Positions 46,125 to 57,986 of a stretch of 64,000 nucleotides of DNA are shown here, one piece after another (position 1 is the stretch's first letter; each line of letters begins with the position of its first letter). The stretch is from Zygaena filipendulae (Eukaryota > Arthropoda > Insecta > Lepidoptera > Zygaenidae): NCBI GenBank assembly GCA_907165275.2, contig OU015678.1:4650001-4714000 (forward strand), written 5' to 3'. The notes under the pieces were generated by a model. It searched no databases, was not told the origin of the DNA, and saw nothing but the letters and a program-made list of their open reading frames with translations. The translations under genes and the position numbers were made by a program.

Positions 46125-46450
46125 CATGTTGACTAATTTTTATTTTTTAGTCCGTCTTGTAGATTATTAAAAAATATTGGACACGTATTTTTTCTTTTTT
46201 TTCGTAATCAAAAAATAACGGCGATATATTGAGTTGAAATTTCGCGTGACGTCACTATTTTGACAGTTTGTATGGCGGTTTTGTGGTTAGTGACGTCACG
46301 ACCTCCTCATCCTAAACTTTAATGCGCTTTATCTCTGTATATTTTAATTTATTTAAAAAAGCAAAAAAATACGTGTCTATTGTTTTTTTATTTTCTAACT
46401 GACGGACTAATTAGAATTTTGATTTTCAATAGTAGTCAACATCCCTATTG
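46125..46450 (-). mobile_element. MITE family C, copy 8
   Basis: ATGGGCATGTTGACTAATTT to TAGTCAACATCCCTATT, with two TGACGTCA sites (46248 and 46291). It is nearly identical to 48158-48492, so both moved or duplicated recently. Confidence 0.88.
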
Positions 46451-46489
46451 CAATACGTATATAATTATTTCTTATGACGTACTCTCCGA

Positions 46490-46700
46490 CAATTTCGCAG
46501 GCGGAACGCTGGGGCTCCACTGAAAATCAGCGCTGGGACCACTACGGCCGCAGCAAATGCTGAGTGGAGTCCCTTTTAGCAAGGCACTGCACCACATAGT
46601 TTCATTTATCTTTAAAATATTAAGTAGTTGTTGCATGGTGTATGTGTTTACTTTGCTAAATAAAGTGTACCTATCTTATCTTATCTTACCTACAAGGGTC
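46490..46700 (+). repeat. LINE/SINE 3' end
   Basis: A GC-richer segment (GCGGAACGCTGGGGCTCC) is followed by CTAAATAAAGTG and CTTATCTTATCTTA repeats, the layout of a microsatellite-tailed retro-element. Confidence 0.5.
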
Positions 46701-47480
46701 AGGTTTATTCCATATACCTAAGTGGAATTTCTTTCAGCAGACCCACAACAGGATCACTAGATGAGAGGACTGACTAGACATAACTAGAGCAGGAGATGTG
46801 CCCACCATAAATTGCTTTTGATTTTCGTCCAGTCTACGTTCACCTTAAACGATATAACTTATGGATCGTCACCGAGCCGGCCGCCTCTCGCTTGCTCAGT
46901 ATGGGGTTACCTATTATTTGGCAACAGGCAAACTCCGCAATCGGGTGTTTTGCAATCCGCCCAGGCTCGCCACCAAGTAGGCAAGTGCCGATTTAGTTAT
47001 ATCTTTTACCTATAACAGTGCAGACGTTCTGTTTATATTAAAAAAAAAAAAGACAAAAACCGTACGCTTCAACCTTCGTCACTTGGTGAGTTCAATTTTA
47101 ATTTAGCTTAACTAGGTACTGCCTACAGTTCGATTAAAGGCAAAAACTATAATAAAACTAATTTTGACAGATTTCCAATAGCCACAAAATCTGTCAAAAT
47201 AACTTTATTCGTCAGATAAACAATGTTTAGGGATTGAAAAATAAGCCCATTAGGAGTGTTTTTTTTTTGTTTAGACGGAAACGAAGCGAATTATTTAAAT
47301 TCTGCAAGCTTGTTTAATTAAAGATCAAAATTTATTACTATAGGTACATCGTATTTCAGCAAATGATTGTCTCGGCTAAAAGATGTCTAGAATAAATTCA
47401 CTTCCTTTAAATGTCATACCTAACTAGTCTTTTTTAATAAATAAATAAAATAAATAAAAATAAATAAAATCACTGTATAG
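46700..47480. other. unassigned stretch
   Basis: I found no gene. A GC-richer block at 46860-46985 has a short plus-strand frame without recognisable domain and is more likely part of a repeat. The rest is AT-rich. Confidence 0.3.
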
Positions 47481-47482
47481 TA

Positions 47483-47710
47483 AACTAGCTGTTCCGTGCG
47501 GTTTTACTCGCGATAATTTCGGAGGTCACGGGGAATCGTTCCATACAAACTTTGCCCCCCTTTTTCACCAGGGGTAGAATTTCGGAAAATTCTTTCTGGT
47601 CGGATGCCTGCGTCATACAAAGAACACACCCTCAAAGTTTCAGGTCTCTACAATCACCGGTGTAGGCTGTGCGTTGATCCGTCAGTCATTCAGGACAAAG
47701 CACTTTATAT
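47483..47710 (-). mobile_element. Helitron-like element, third subfamily
   Basis: The 3' side resembles the main family (ACTAGCTGTTCCGTGCGG), but the rest is TGCGTCATACAAAGAACAC and CAGTCATTCAGGACAAAGC. Relatives: 63010-63440 and 63605-63840. Confidence 0.65.
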
Positions 47711-47859
47711 GTTGGTATAGGGTAGGTACCTACTTAGATGTAAGCAGTTGCAAAAGTGCAATTTTAATGTACGGTCTACCTAAATTTTTTTGTGAAATTG
47801 GCGTCAAAATTATCGTTTTAAAGTAATTTATGTAACCATCCACTATCAATAATAATATA

Positions 47860-48138
47860 AAAATAATATTATTAAGGGGAAAGATTTGATTTTTCATTTG
47901 TTTGTTACGATTTAACTCAAAAACTACTGGACCGATTTCAAAAATTATTTCGCCATTAGAATGCTAATCCCTGAGTAATATAGGCTATATTGCAACCAGC
48001 TTTAACAGCTTAACGGATCATCATGTGGATACACGTTATCAGGGGTAGGGTACAGAGAAGGACATAGGGTGTTTTTATCACGGAATTCCCGCGGGAACTC
48101 CGAAATTACCGTGGGTGAAACTGCGAGGGAACAACTAG
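47860..48138 (+). mobile_element. Helitron-like element
   Basis: AATATTATTAAGGGGAAAGA to GGGAACAACTAG/T, with two partial internal copies of the CAGGGGTAGGGTACAGAG region. Confidence 0.7.
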
Positions 48139-48157
48139 TAAGTATAATGAATAATGA

Positions 48158-48492
48158 TATAATGGGCATGTTGACTAATTTTTATTTTTTAGTCCGTCTT
48201 GTAGATTATGAAAAAATATTGGACACGTATTTTTTCTTTTTTTACGTAATCAAAAAATAACGACGATATATTGAGTTGAAATTTCGCGTGACGTCACTAT
48301 TCCGACAGTTTGTATGGCGGTTTTGTGGTTAGTGACGTCACGACCTCCTCATCCTAAACTTTAATGCGCTTTATCTCTGTATATTTTAATTTATTTAAAA
48401 AAGCAAAAAATACGTGTCTATTGTTTTTTTATTTTCTTACTGATGGACTAATTAGAATTTTGATTTTCAATAGTAGTCAACATCCCTATTCT
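48158..48492 (-). mobile_element. MITE family C, copy 9
   Basis: Twin of copy 8 with the same ends and two TGACGTCA sites (48293 and 48336). Confidence 0.88.
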
Positions 48493-48751
48493 ATGTAATA
48501 TTAATAGGAACACAATTTTGCAATACCGGTCAGATGTGTTTATACAAAAATACTAGCTACCTACCTACTTATTTGTCAATCCGCCTAAATGTGTAATTCG
48601 TAGCTCGCGGCTCCAATCCAGTGCCGTCAAAGTCAACTAGGTACCTACTTCATTTTTGGGTGTGGCAGTTTTAATACGCGACCCCAGTTATGTATCCATA
48701 ACATGGGCTAGAAAACATTAAAAGAATGGATTTTTAACGCATATATTTGGC

Positions 48752-48925
48752 ACTAGCTGTTCACCCGCGGTCATTACAGAGTTCCCGCGGGAATTCTGGG
48801 ATAAAAGGTACCGTATATCCTTCTTTGTACCTCCGACAACGTGTATGCAAAATTTCATGCTGATCGGTTGAGCCTTTACGGCGTGAAAGTGTAACAAACA
48901 AACTCACATTGGCATTTATAATCAG
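48752..48925 (-). mobile_element. Helitron-like element
   Basis: ACTAGCTGTTCACCCGCGG to CACATTGGCATTTATAAT; the 5' tip is lost. Confidence 0.75.
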
Positions 48926-49316
48926 ACCCCTCTTTCCCAGTGGGCACTTTCAGAGGGGCCCTGCGATCCACAGGGGCCCCTCTGATCAAATACAAAGTCC
49001 CTAGTTCCGGTCAAATCACCAAACGATAACCAATATCTATTTATTACCAAAAAACTATAATTCGTAGAATTCGAACCTAAATTACTGACTACAATACCAA
49101 CTTACCTTCTAGCTTTTACATGGGCGAAGCTATTCTACTCTCGCCCGAAAGTTAGATACCTACCAATGGTACCTACCTATTCAACCTTATTTATCTATTT
49201 TCTTTGTCTATTCTAACAAAATAGTGTTCTGTCAAAGTCATAGTGGCCCCATTATCCTAATATGCCCGGCCTCCAATAGGTTAAAGACGGCCCTGTTTGT
49301 AATAGCACAGATAATC

Positions 49317-49552
49317 TGGACGCAGATAAGCAATAACATGTTAACCCACAAAATTAAGTTATTGATTCAGAACGATTTATTGAGAGCAGAGAACGTTTTT
49401 TAATTATGTGTTAACCTTATTACATTGTTTAAATATGTAACTAAATATTTCGCATAAAAAATGTAGACATAAAATGGCGCTATAATTTAAAACTTTAATT
49501 TACTCAAAATTTCTCCAATGTGGGTTAACACACTATTGCTTATCTATGTCCA
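49317..49552. mobile_element. MITE family G, copy 2
   Basis: CTGGACGCAGATAAGCAAT to GCTTATCTATGTCCA, colinear with copy 1. Confidence 0.9.
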
Positions 49553-49689
49553 TATAATACTATACTCGTCTGAGTACTATACTAGTAATAATAGTAAGGA
49601 TTAGGTATACCTTCCCTCAAATACCCGTAACTGTATCCTAAGTAAGTATAGGTATAGGTACGTGATTTGCCCCTCATGAACCTCAGTAT

Positions 49690-50015
49690 TCCCGCGGAAA
49701 TTCTCTTTTCGGGATACAAAAACTACCGACCGAGCTTCGCTCGTTGTGATAACTTCTCCCGGAGGAAGTTGCTTATAGCGCCATCTGTTGTTAGGTAAGA
49801 GTACTAAACACTCATTTTTCATTGCCTGAAAACACGGATAAAACTACGTTTTCTAAAAGTGAAGCCTAGCTAGATCGATTAATCGCCCCCGAAACCCTTG
49901 CGTACTAAATTACATGTGAAATTGTTGGAGCTGTTTCCGAGATTCAGCTTATATTAATCGATCTAGCTAGATTTATTTTTAGAGAACGTAGTTTTCTATC
50001 CGTGTTTTTAGGCAG
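49690..50015. mobile_element. repeat with inverted AAAACTACGTTTTCT arms
   Basis: CGGATAAAACTACGTTTTCTA at 49838 is inverted near 49985 (GAACGTAGTTTTCTATCCG). The left part shares CCCGGAGGAAG and GCGCCATCTGTTG with repeats of the 26938 type. Confidence 0.55.
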
Positions 50016-50079
50016 TAAAAAATGAGTTTTGGTAGGTTACCTACCTATCTATTGCTTTTCTAATCTTCCTTATAAATAA

Positions 50080-50222
50080 AAATGAATGTTGTATGCCTGT
50101 TCTCTATACGTTTGGAAACCATTGGTACGATTGTCATGAAACTTTGACGGGTTGTTCTGCCTGCGTCCGCAAAGGTTCCTGATCCCAAACCTCACGCGGG
50201 TGAAACCGCGGGACACAGCTAG
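50080..50222 (+). mobile_element. Helitron-like fragment
   Basis: AAATGAATGTTGTATGCC to GAAACCGCGGGACACAGCTAG/T, with a short interior. Confidence 0.7.
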
Positions 50223-50250
50223 TAAACAATAAAAGTCAAAGTCAAATATT

Positions 50251-50472
50251 TTATATTTTGACGTCAATAAAGTTACATTTATTATGACAGCACCCATATA
50301 ATATCCACCCTTCACAGCTTCCTAGTGCTATGGCAAGGTAAATTACATCACTTATTACAAGAAACACTTTTACAAGACACACCATCGAAGAACCGTTGTC
50401 TAATTTTTTGAGAATAGCCTTGAAACGCTGGGGATCTAATGTCGTAAGCAAAATAATCTAGTTCATATTAAT
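50251..50472 (-). CDS. possible orphan coding exon, unknown
   Basis: The minus-strand frame after a CTAG at about 50460 stays open for about 70 codons. It reads TLDPQRFKAILKKLDNGSS, then a hydrophobic segment (VKVFLVISDVIYLAIALG), then a Cys-rich end and stop. The composition is protein-like with one potential membrane helix, unlike nearby repeat frames. No start codon, donor or partner exon was found. It could be a terminal exon of a gene further right on the minus strand, a pseudogene piece, or chance. I do not recognise the family. Confidence 0.3.
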
Positions 50473-50642
50473 ATTATAATTCCACCAAAAATATAATTGT
50501 GAAAGATATCAATATTCATAACAGCTATAGACCGTGCTACAGACGGGTAATCAATGCCCGGTTTAAATACGGTGTTTGGGTTTTAACCGAGTTGATGCCC
50601 ATCTACGTAATAACGTAATTAAGTATATATTCATATTCATAA

Positions 50643-51209
50643 TGCTACTGCTCCACCTGCGTTAACGTTAACGTTGATGTTAATGTCCAACTACGCGTTA
50701 ATTAAGGCATTAAAATACGTGTTGGCTACATTTAGTTTGCAACGTGCCGTTAAGCGTTAATTTATAGTGAAATAACGAGTTAACACAAAATGGAGTTCGA
50801 AGCTTCGAACAGCTGTTTTTTTGCAATGGAGGTAGAAGCAGCTGTGATTTTTGCATCACTGAGTGTTTTAAATTATTATATGCATTTATGCAATTTAAGA
50901 AAAAAGAAAAAACTACGCAGAATGAGAAGGCGTTAATGTAGCCAACACCGCTTAGTGCGCTAAATAACGCGCTAAAATCCTTTGATGTGTCCAAAAAACC
51001 GACACCCGAGCCAGTATTATAATATTATCTGTGCCCGAGCTATCGCTTAACGTTTACGGTTTAACGTCATTAGCAAAGCCACAGATAATATAATACTATA
51101 CTAGTGTAATGCCGTTAGTAAGTTAACCCGTTAAAATGTTGGCCACATCTACGTAATGTCTTATTTAGCGCACTAATTTACGCGTTAACGCGCAGGTGGA
51201 GCTACTGCA
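50643..51209 (-). mobile_element. MITE family E, copy 3
   Basis: TGCTACTGCTCCACCTGCG to CGCAGGTGGAGCTACTGCA. Opposite orientation to copy 1. The 94-codon minus ORF (starting at 50994) parallels the one at 1824 for about 18 residues. Confidence 0.8.
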
Positions 51210-51392
51210 TTACAGAAAAACTACAAGAGATATAGGTGCTTACCTACGTATTCAGATGGCGACTTTGTTAATAAAAGAAGCGAGATTAACTGAATACCAA
51301 GTTCTATAAATCATATAGCTCCTGTTATTTATCACCTTCTTCAGTTGCTATAAAAGATTTGTTGTGTTCTTACTCGACAAGTTTTCTCTTAC

Positions 51393-51728
51393 AATAGGCT
51401 AAGTTTCCTACATTTTTTTTAGTCCGTTTTGTAGATTATTAAAAAATATTGGACACGTATTTTTTTTTTTATGTAACCAATAAACAACGGAGATATTATA
51501 TCAAGTCGAAATTTCACATGACGTCACGCCTCGCTATACAGTTTGTTCGCACGTTATAGCGAGCTGTGACGTCACGAGTCCCCTACCCTAAACTTTAATG
51601 CGCTTTATCTATGCATATTTCCATTATTTTAAAAAAGCGAAAAATACGTGTCTTTTATTTTTTTATTATCTAACTGACGGACTAAATAGAATTTTGATTT
51701 TTTTACCCAGGAAACTAGCCTATTAGCT
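51393..51728 (-). mobile_element. MITE family C, copy 10
   Basis: The tips are AATAGGCTAAGTTTCCTAC and CCCAGGAAACTAGCCTATT, a different terminus from copies 8-9. Two TGACGTCA sites (51521 and 51568). Confidence 0.85.
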
Positions 51729-52005
51729 AAATGTCGACAAGTTTTAAAAATATAGTCAAGTTTCTTTGATTGAACTTGACCTACACCTAATAAACAAATG
51801 TCAGGATCAAACGAGGAAAATTTTACATAATACCTATATATTCTATTTTGGCGTTGATCCTTCAGAATGTTGTTGATTATTCAAAACCTAAAGTACCTGT
51901 AGGTGCTTATGCTGAAACCAAGTATGTAAATGATTCAAGTAGAACATTTCAGGAAATCCAAATACCTAGTCATTATCAACGTAAAGGGAAAATTTCGTGA
52001 TAATA

Positions 52006-52333
52006 GGGATGTTGACTACTATTGAAAAACAAAATTCTAATTAGTCCGTCAGTTAGAAAATAAAAAAGCAATAGACACGTATTTTTTGCTTTTTTAAATA
52101 AATTAAAATATACAGAGATAAAGCCCATTAAAGTTCAGGATGAGGAGGTCGTGACGTCACCAACCGCAAAACCGCCATACAAACTGTCAGAATAGTGACG
52201 TCACGCGAAATTTCAACTCAATATATCGCCGTTATTTTTTGATTACGTAAAAAAAGAAAAAATACGTGTCCAATATTTTTTAATAATCTACAAGACGGAC
52301 TAAAAAATAAAAATTAGTCAACATGCCCATTCT
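52006..52333 (+). mobile_element. MITE family C, copy 11
   Basis: AATAGGGATGTTGACTACT to TTAGTCAACATGCCCATT; two TGACGTCA sites (52154 and 52197). Confidence 0.88.
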
Positions 52334-52384
52334 TTAAAATTGACGGTCGTCTATACTAGGTAGGTAAGTAGATACTATTATAAA

Positions 52385-52570
52385 AAAGAAAGATTAGATT
52401 TTTTGTACCTATGCGTTAATTGTTTGTAAGTCGAAAATTACTGAACCGATTTTTAAACTCTTTCACCTATAAGAAGCTACAGTGCTCTTGTGTGACACAG
52501 CGTACTTTTCACCCCGGAATTCCCACGGGAACTCCGAGATTAACGCGATTGAAACCGTGGGGGATCATCT
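52385..52570 (+). mobile_element. Helitron-like fragment
   Basis: It has AAGTCGAAAATTACTGAACCG, the GGAATTCCCACGGGAACTCC block and a decayed hairpin (GAAACCGTGGGGGATCATC). Confidence 0.65.
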
Positions 52571-52689
52571 ATAATAAAATAAGTGGGATCTGAAGGACCT
52601 TGTTGGAACATCATACCTATAAAGGCTTTTCATTTACCCAGTTCGCCAAATATAGGCAAGTTAACATAACAATTGGGTATTCTCCAGGG

Positions 52690-53000
52690 TATTAAAATCA
52701 AAATTTTAATTAGTCCGTCAGTTAGAGAATAAAAAAATAATAGACACGTATTTTTTGCTTTTAAAATTCATAAAATAAACATAGATAAAGCGCATTAAAT
52801 ATTAGGGAGGGGGACTCGTGACGTCATTATTCTGCAGTATAAGCCCCATACAAACTGCACCGGGTTGTGACGTCACGCGAAATTTCAACTCAATTTATCG
52901 CCGTTTTTTTTTTGATCACGTGAAAAAAAAAATACGTCCAATATTTTTTATTAATCTACACGACGGACGAAAAAGAAATTTAGTCAAGTTGCCAGTTGTC
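52690..53000 (+). mobile_element. MITE family C, copy 12
   Basis: AGTCCGTCAGTTAGAGAAT to CACGACGGACGAAAAAG; TGACGTCA at 52818 and 52868. Confidence 0.85.
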
Positions 53001-53039
53001 TTATTTATAGAGGGTGAATTCTAGATAGTAGGTACCTAG

Positions 53040-54140
53040 GTGACAAACAAAGCAACCATAGAAGGGATTAGACTGTATCTAAGCAAACGCGTTATAACTA
53101 GACCAAACCTGATAAATTTTATCTCTTATAGCCTTTATTGAATCGAAAAAATCTATGAAATCAAGTCTCAGATACATACAATATTACGTAGTAATACAAA
53201 TTAGGAGGATACTGAGGCTTAGCGCTTTCAGATTAATCTTAAACGCATATACCATCTCATTTCCGTGGCAGGTAAAAGTAAATAATTTCTCAACCGTTTC
53301 CAAATTGTACCTTATACATAACTACGCCAATTGTTTGCGTGAAAGTGCAAATTTAGGAGTTATTAGGCAACGAGTAAACAGTTAAACACACATTTGATTG
53401 TAAACATGAAATGTAAGTAAACTGGTGAAATGTCAATAACGCATGATTTCACTTTATTTAGGCAATTTCGGTCAAGTTTGTGTGATCATTGGGGACTTTT
53501 GATTTACTTAATTGCGTCATATTTGAAACGTTTGCTTTCTATGTACCTATACCTAGGTATATGTGTAATATGAAGGAAGACTTTTGGCCGAAAGGTGTGG
53601 TCTATAATAGGCGATTCCGGGGCAGGATACCGACAGCCACCACCAGAGCGACACAGTGTCAAAAATATAATGTTTTTTATATTTGTATATATGTATGTTA
53701 GTTTTGTAAGGTATTTATCTATGGGCCCATGTTGCCTGATAACAAAACAATAAATAAAAAAAAAATAAAAAATAAAATATCCTGCCTAGGTATACAGGGT
53801 GTCAGAAAACCTCCGACATATCCGAAACTATGATATTCCCTACACCAGTACGAACATTTTAGACGTGGAAATTCAGCTGGAAATCAACGGTTTTCAAGAT
53901 ATTAAGCCTCAAAGTTTCGTAAATTTTGTTCTATTTATTGCATATTTTTATAGTTTATCACGTGACCAATATTTTTTCTAAAGTAACTTGGTACTTAGTT
54001 ATTGTGTAGGTATTTATACTGTGGTGAAGTTTTGCGAGTACATTGCGTGCTACAATTTTTTAATTTATTTAACCTAAAAATAAAATTACATTTCCCAACA
54101 ATATTTTTACCGCATAATAACTTCAACTACTAATTTATAT
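53040..54140. other. no gene seen; retro tail and one-sided repeat start
   Basis: Short open frames here lack domains. At 53715-53785, GGGCCCATGTTGCCTG followed by AATAAATAAAAAAAAAA marks a LINE/SINE 3' end. At 53793, ACAGGGTGTCAGAAAACC looks like a transposon terminus without a partner. Confidence 0.4.
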
Positions 54141-54159
54141 GGATTCCTAGCGGTTATGT

Positions 54160-54491
54160 CGCCGGTCTTTTTACATCCCGGAATTCCCGCGGAAACTCCG
54201 AAATTACCGCGGGTGAAACCGCGGGGCACAGCTAGTATAACATAACGCTAAAACACATAGGAGCTGAGCAGTGACGATAAATTTGAAGCAAGTCGGATGA
54301 AAATGCGCTTTCGAGCTCTTATCCTCGCACATACGTTTACTCAATCACGCAAAAACGGCTTAACATATTTGGATGAAATTTGGCATGTACATTGTCAGGA
54401 GTACAGAAAAGGACATAGGGTACTTTTTATCCCGGAATTCGCTCGGGAACTCCGAAATTAGCGCGGGTGAAACCGCGGGGCACAGCTAGTA
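54160..54491 (+). mobile_element. two adjacent Helitron-like copies
   Basis: The first ends at 54236 (CACAGCTAG/T). The second, of the long subfamily, runs directly on from ATAACATAACGCTAAAACAC to CACAGCTAG/T at 54490. Confidence 0.8.
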
Positions 54492-54519
54492 CCTAATATC
54501 CTACTAGCTTCCGTGGCCT

Positions 54520-54870
54520 CATTCGTAGCAATTACGGAATTTCCGCAGTAACTCTTTATATCGAGATGAAAGTAATGAAATGAAATGAAATGAAATGAAA
54601 TAAACTTTATTTGTTACGACAACCGTTAATATATGCAATATTGAATTGAATTGAATTGAAAAAACTTTATTTGACACAACACAAACATTAACAGCATACG
54701 TGTACAACAACTAAACATATATATAACAGGTATTGAGGTAACATAAACAAGCACAACCAGCGTGTCGCAACAAAAAGGCAACCAGCTCAGCATAAGTCGG
54801 GAACCGGGGCCGGGGGCCCGACGCTGATCTTCCGCTGGTGCCGCATGTGGCGTCACGGATGTGAGCGAAG
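54520..54870 (-). repeat. two LINE/SINE 3' ends with pentamer tails
   Basis: On the minus strand one ends AAATAAAGTTTATTTCATT with TTTCA repeats (54560-54620). The other (54630-54860, GCGGAAGATCAGCGTCGGGC onward) ends AAATAAAGTTTTTTCAATTC with TTCAA repeats. Confidence 0.75.
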
Positions 54871-54896
54871 AGATAAAACCTAAATTATACTTTTAT

Positions 54897-55105
54897 ACCA
54901 TGTACCATATCTCCTCCTCCAAAAGTACCATATCTCCTCCTCCAAAAGTACCATATCTCCTCCTCCAAAAGTACCATATCTCCTCCTCCAAAAGTACCAT
55001 ATCTCCTCCTCCAAAAGTACCATATCTCCTCCTCCAAAAGTACCATATCTCCTCCTCCAAAAGTACCATATCTCATCCTCCAAAAGTACCATTTATCTCC
55101 TCCTC
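54897..55105. repeat. 23-bp polypyrimidine minisatellite, about 9 copies
   Basis: The unit contains CCATATCTCCTCCTCCAAAA. Because 23 is not a multiple of 3, open frames through it in several phases give the same peptide repeats; this is not a gene. Confidence 0.95.
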
Positions 55106-55206
55106 AAAGATAGGTCTTTTACACTTTTTTTACACCAAATAACTGTTCCCGTCGACTAAATTACGACTGCATATTCCATACCTACGCACCAGGGGCCTTA
55201 TCCACT

Positions 55207-55430
55207 ACTAGCTGTCCCGCACGGTTTCACCCGCGGTGATTTTGGATTTCCCGCCGGAATTCCGGAGTAAAAAGTACTTTATGACACTTTGGATCGCTGT
55301 AGCTTTCTATGAGTGAAAGAATTTTCAAAATCGGTCCAGTAGATCCAGAGATTACCCCCTACAACGTCACAAACTCACAAGCTCACAAACTTTTGCTCTT
55401 TATAATATGTATTAGTAAAGATAAACTCAT
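55207..55430 (-). mobile_element. Helitron-like element
   Basis: ACTAGCTGTCCCGCACGGTT to ATAATATGTATTAGTAAAG, with the GTAGATCCAGAGATTACCCC variant also found at 60543. Confidence 0.75.
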
Positions 55431-55829
55431 ATTAAGTAAGTATATACTTAAATAATTGTACAAGTAGGAATGAAATGCTACAGTCTGTTTTAATGTGAGT
55501 AATTAATTTTATAATAAAAGTAATTTACTTTTATTGTGTACCTAAGTATAATAATGATTACATCTGTTGCAGGCGTCAGTATAAGAAATAATTATATTAA
55601 ACTTATTATAATAATGAATGATGAATTCAAATAAGAGTGGTCTGACTGAGGGTCCGACCCACTCGTTGCAAAATTCACTTGGAATGACATTTCAAAAATA
55701 CAATTTCACGCATTCGCAATGCGAATCTTGCGATTCCGTGTGTGAAAAGTAGTTCGAGTGATTAAAAAATACGTGTCCTGACTCCATTTCGTTCTGGTGA
55801 AACCGCGGCAAGAACAGTTATTTGATATA

Positions 55830-56279
55830 GGGTAAAACCAGGATAGTTGCCCTGGAGGTATAGTTGCCCCGATCGTAATTACTCTAGTTTCGCAGATGAA
55901 TCGCGTGCTATTTTATTTACTATTACTATTACTATTAAGTGGACCGCGTCTCATGTCTCTGTGCGATTGCACGGGAACGCAAGGTGCGATCAAAGATTTT
56001 TCGGGATAGATGCCTTGTTTCCCGGCGGGTCGTCTATCCTAAATGTAATTTATATGGACTAGGCAACTATCCCATATATGGGATAGATGTCACAAAAAGT
56101 AGAGGTCCGTAGAAATCGCTAATACTCTGGAAATTTCAAAGATAATGTCTTTTACATTTAATAAATTTGTAGATAAAGAACCAAAGTACTTGCCAGTTTA
56201 AAAAATAAAATATTTTGATTTATGTACTGGGAGATATAAAATGATTTCGAAAAGTGTAGCAACTATCCGGGTTTTACCC
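55830..56279. mobile_element. TA-target MITE family I, copy 1
   Basis: GGGTAAAACCAGGATAGTTG is inverted at CAACTATCCGGGTTTTACCC. TA on both sides fits a Tc1/mariner-type target duplication. It contains the palindrome CCCATATATGGG. Confidence 0.88.
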
Positions 56280-56395
56280 TAAAACATTAGTCCTTGGAGG
56301 ACGAGTTATGGTACTTTCATCTCGATGTAAAGAGTTACTGCGGAAATTCCGTAATTGACACGAATGAGGCCACGGAAGTTAGTAGAATATTAGGT

Positions 56396-56880
56396 ACTAG
56401 CTGTGCCCCGCGGTTTCACCCGCGCTAATTTCGGAGTTCCCGCAGGAATTTCGGGATAAAAAGTACCCTATGTCCTTCTCTGTACCCCTGACAATGTGCA
56501 TGCCAAATTTCATCCAAATATGTTTAGCCGTTTTTGCGTGATTGGGTAAACGTATGCGAGGATAAGAGCTCGAAAGCGCATTTTCATCCGACTTGCTTCA
56601 AATTTATCGTCACCGCTCAGCTCCTATGTGTCTTAGCGTTATGTTATATAGCATATAACCTGCCCAGGAGTATGGACTACAATCGTACCAAGTTTGGTTA
56701 AAATCCCTTCAGTAGTTTTGAACCATGCGTGCACATACAGACAGACAGACAGACCAAAAATTTACTGATTGAATTTTTGGCATCAGTATCGATCACCATT
56801 CATCCTCCAATATTAATTTTGAATATATATTCAATGTACAGAATTGACCTCTCTACAGTTTTATTATAAGTATAGATATA
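56396..56880 (-). mobile_element. Helitron-like element, long subfamily
   Basis: CTAGCTGTGCCCCGCGGTTT to TTTATTATAAGTATAGATA; colinear with 20543-21010, including the CATCAGTATCGATCACC segment. Confidence 0.85.
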
Positions 56881-56889
56881 GATTGTTTC

Positions 56890-57790
56890 CTGCGGTTTTA
56901 TCCGCTTGAGTTTTGATGGGGATTCTCATGAAAACTCCGAGACTGATAATTTATCAGCTGACGGAAGTAGAGTTCCCTTATACTATCTAGTATTTTCCTA
57001 TAACATTTCAGTTTAGTAGGTCAATATATTTTATCTCCACATATAGGTACCTAGTTTCATTTTGAAAAACCTACTCTTATTTGTACTATCCTTGTGTCCA
57101 ATTTCAAAGATCTGCATTAAATTTTAGCGGTTCAGTTTGTGCGTTGATGTCAGTTATAGTCAAGTCAGTCAGTCAGTTTTATATGAATACTTAGATGTGC
57201 CTACATATCTTCATTTTATTAAACGCACGACTTCGGTCTAGGAAGTAGGTACAAACACATTTTCAAGGTCTAAAAACAATAATAAGATCATAAACTACAC
57301 TATACCTGTTCATCACAACATAGGAAATATAAAAACACAAAACTAAAAATAACTAAATACCGATTTAATACAAATGACATAAAAAAACACATAGGTATCT
57401 AATATTATTATATTGGTTTGTGCTACCACTGATCGGTTTGAATTCGGTGACAAGCCCGCTGGTGTCTGCCCACTTGGGTTGTTCTGCTCACGAAGAGCTC
57501 GTGGCGGGAGTGGACTTTTCTTTCTTTCTTCTTTCTCTCCAATTTCATCATTCCATTCGCCTTCCATACATTGAGTTCTTAATACCAAACCTGTTCTTAA
57601 CAGATGGAAAGCCCCATATTATTATGAAAATACTCGACGGAGCTTGGGTCAAGGCTTAAGCTGTCATTAGAGTCACGACGTAAGCGGCAACATCGTTGTT
57701 TTAATTCAAACAATCGGAAACAATCTTTCTAAGAAGACGACGTGACAGAAAATCGGGTTATTTTTGTGTCGATAAAAAAACAATATCTAC
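56890..57790. other. no gene seen
   Basis: A Helitron scrap lies at 56890-56960 (TTTCCTGCGGTTTTATCCGC). The GC-richer 57420-57660 has open frames in both directions but no domain or splice pattern. Confidence 0.35.
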
Positions 57791-57986
57791 TAGCAGTCCC
57801 GCGCGGTTTCACCCGCGTTAATGTAGGAGATCCTGTGGGAATCACAGGATAAAAAGTCCCAAATTAGCTGTTATGTAGGTACTTTACATATATAGATAAT
57901 AATAATTTCACTTCTACCGTTTGGTTTTAAGCACTTTTTTTTTAACCGACTTCCCAAAAAGGAGAAGGTTCTCAATTCGACGCTTA

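Noticed and set aside
54861..55142. Repetitive ORFs SSSKSTISPPPKVPYLL and WYFWRRRYGTFGG on opposite strands
   Set aside because: They are translations of a 23-bp minisatellite; the unit is not a multiple of 3 and all phases give the same repeats.
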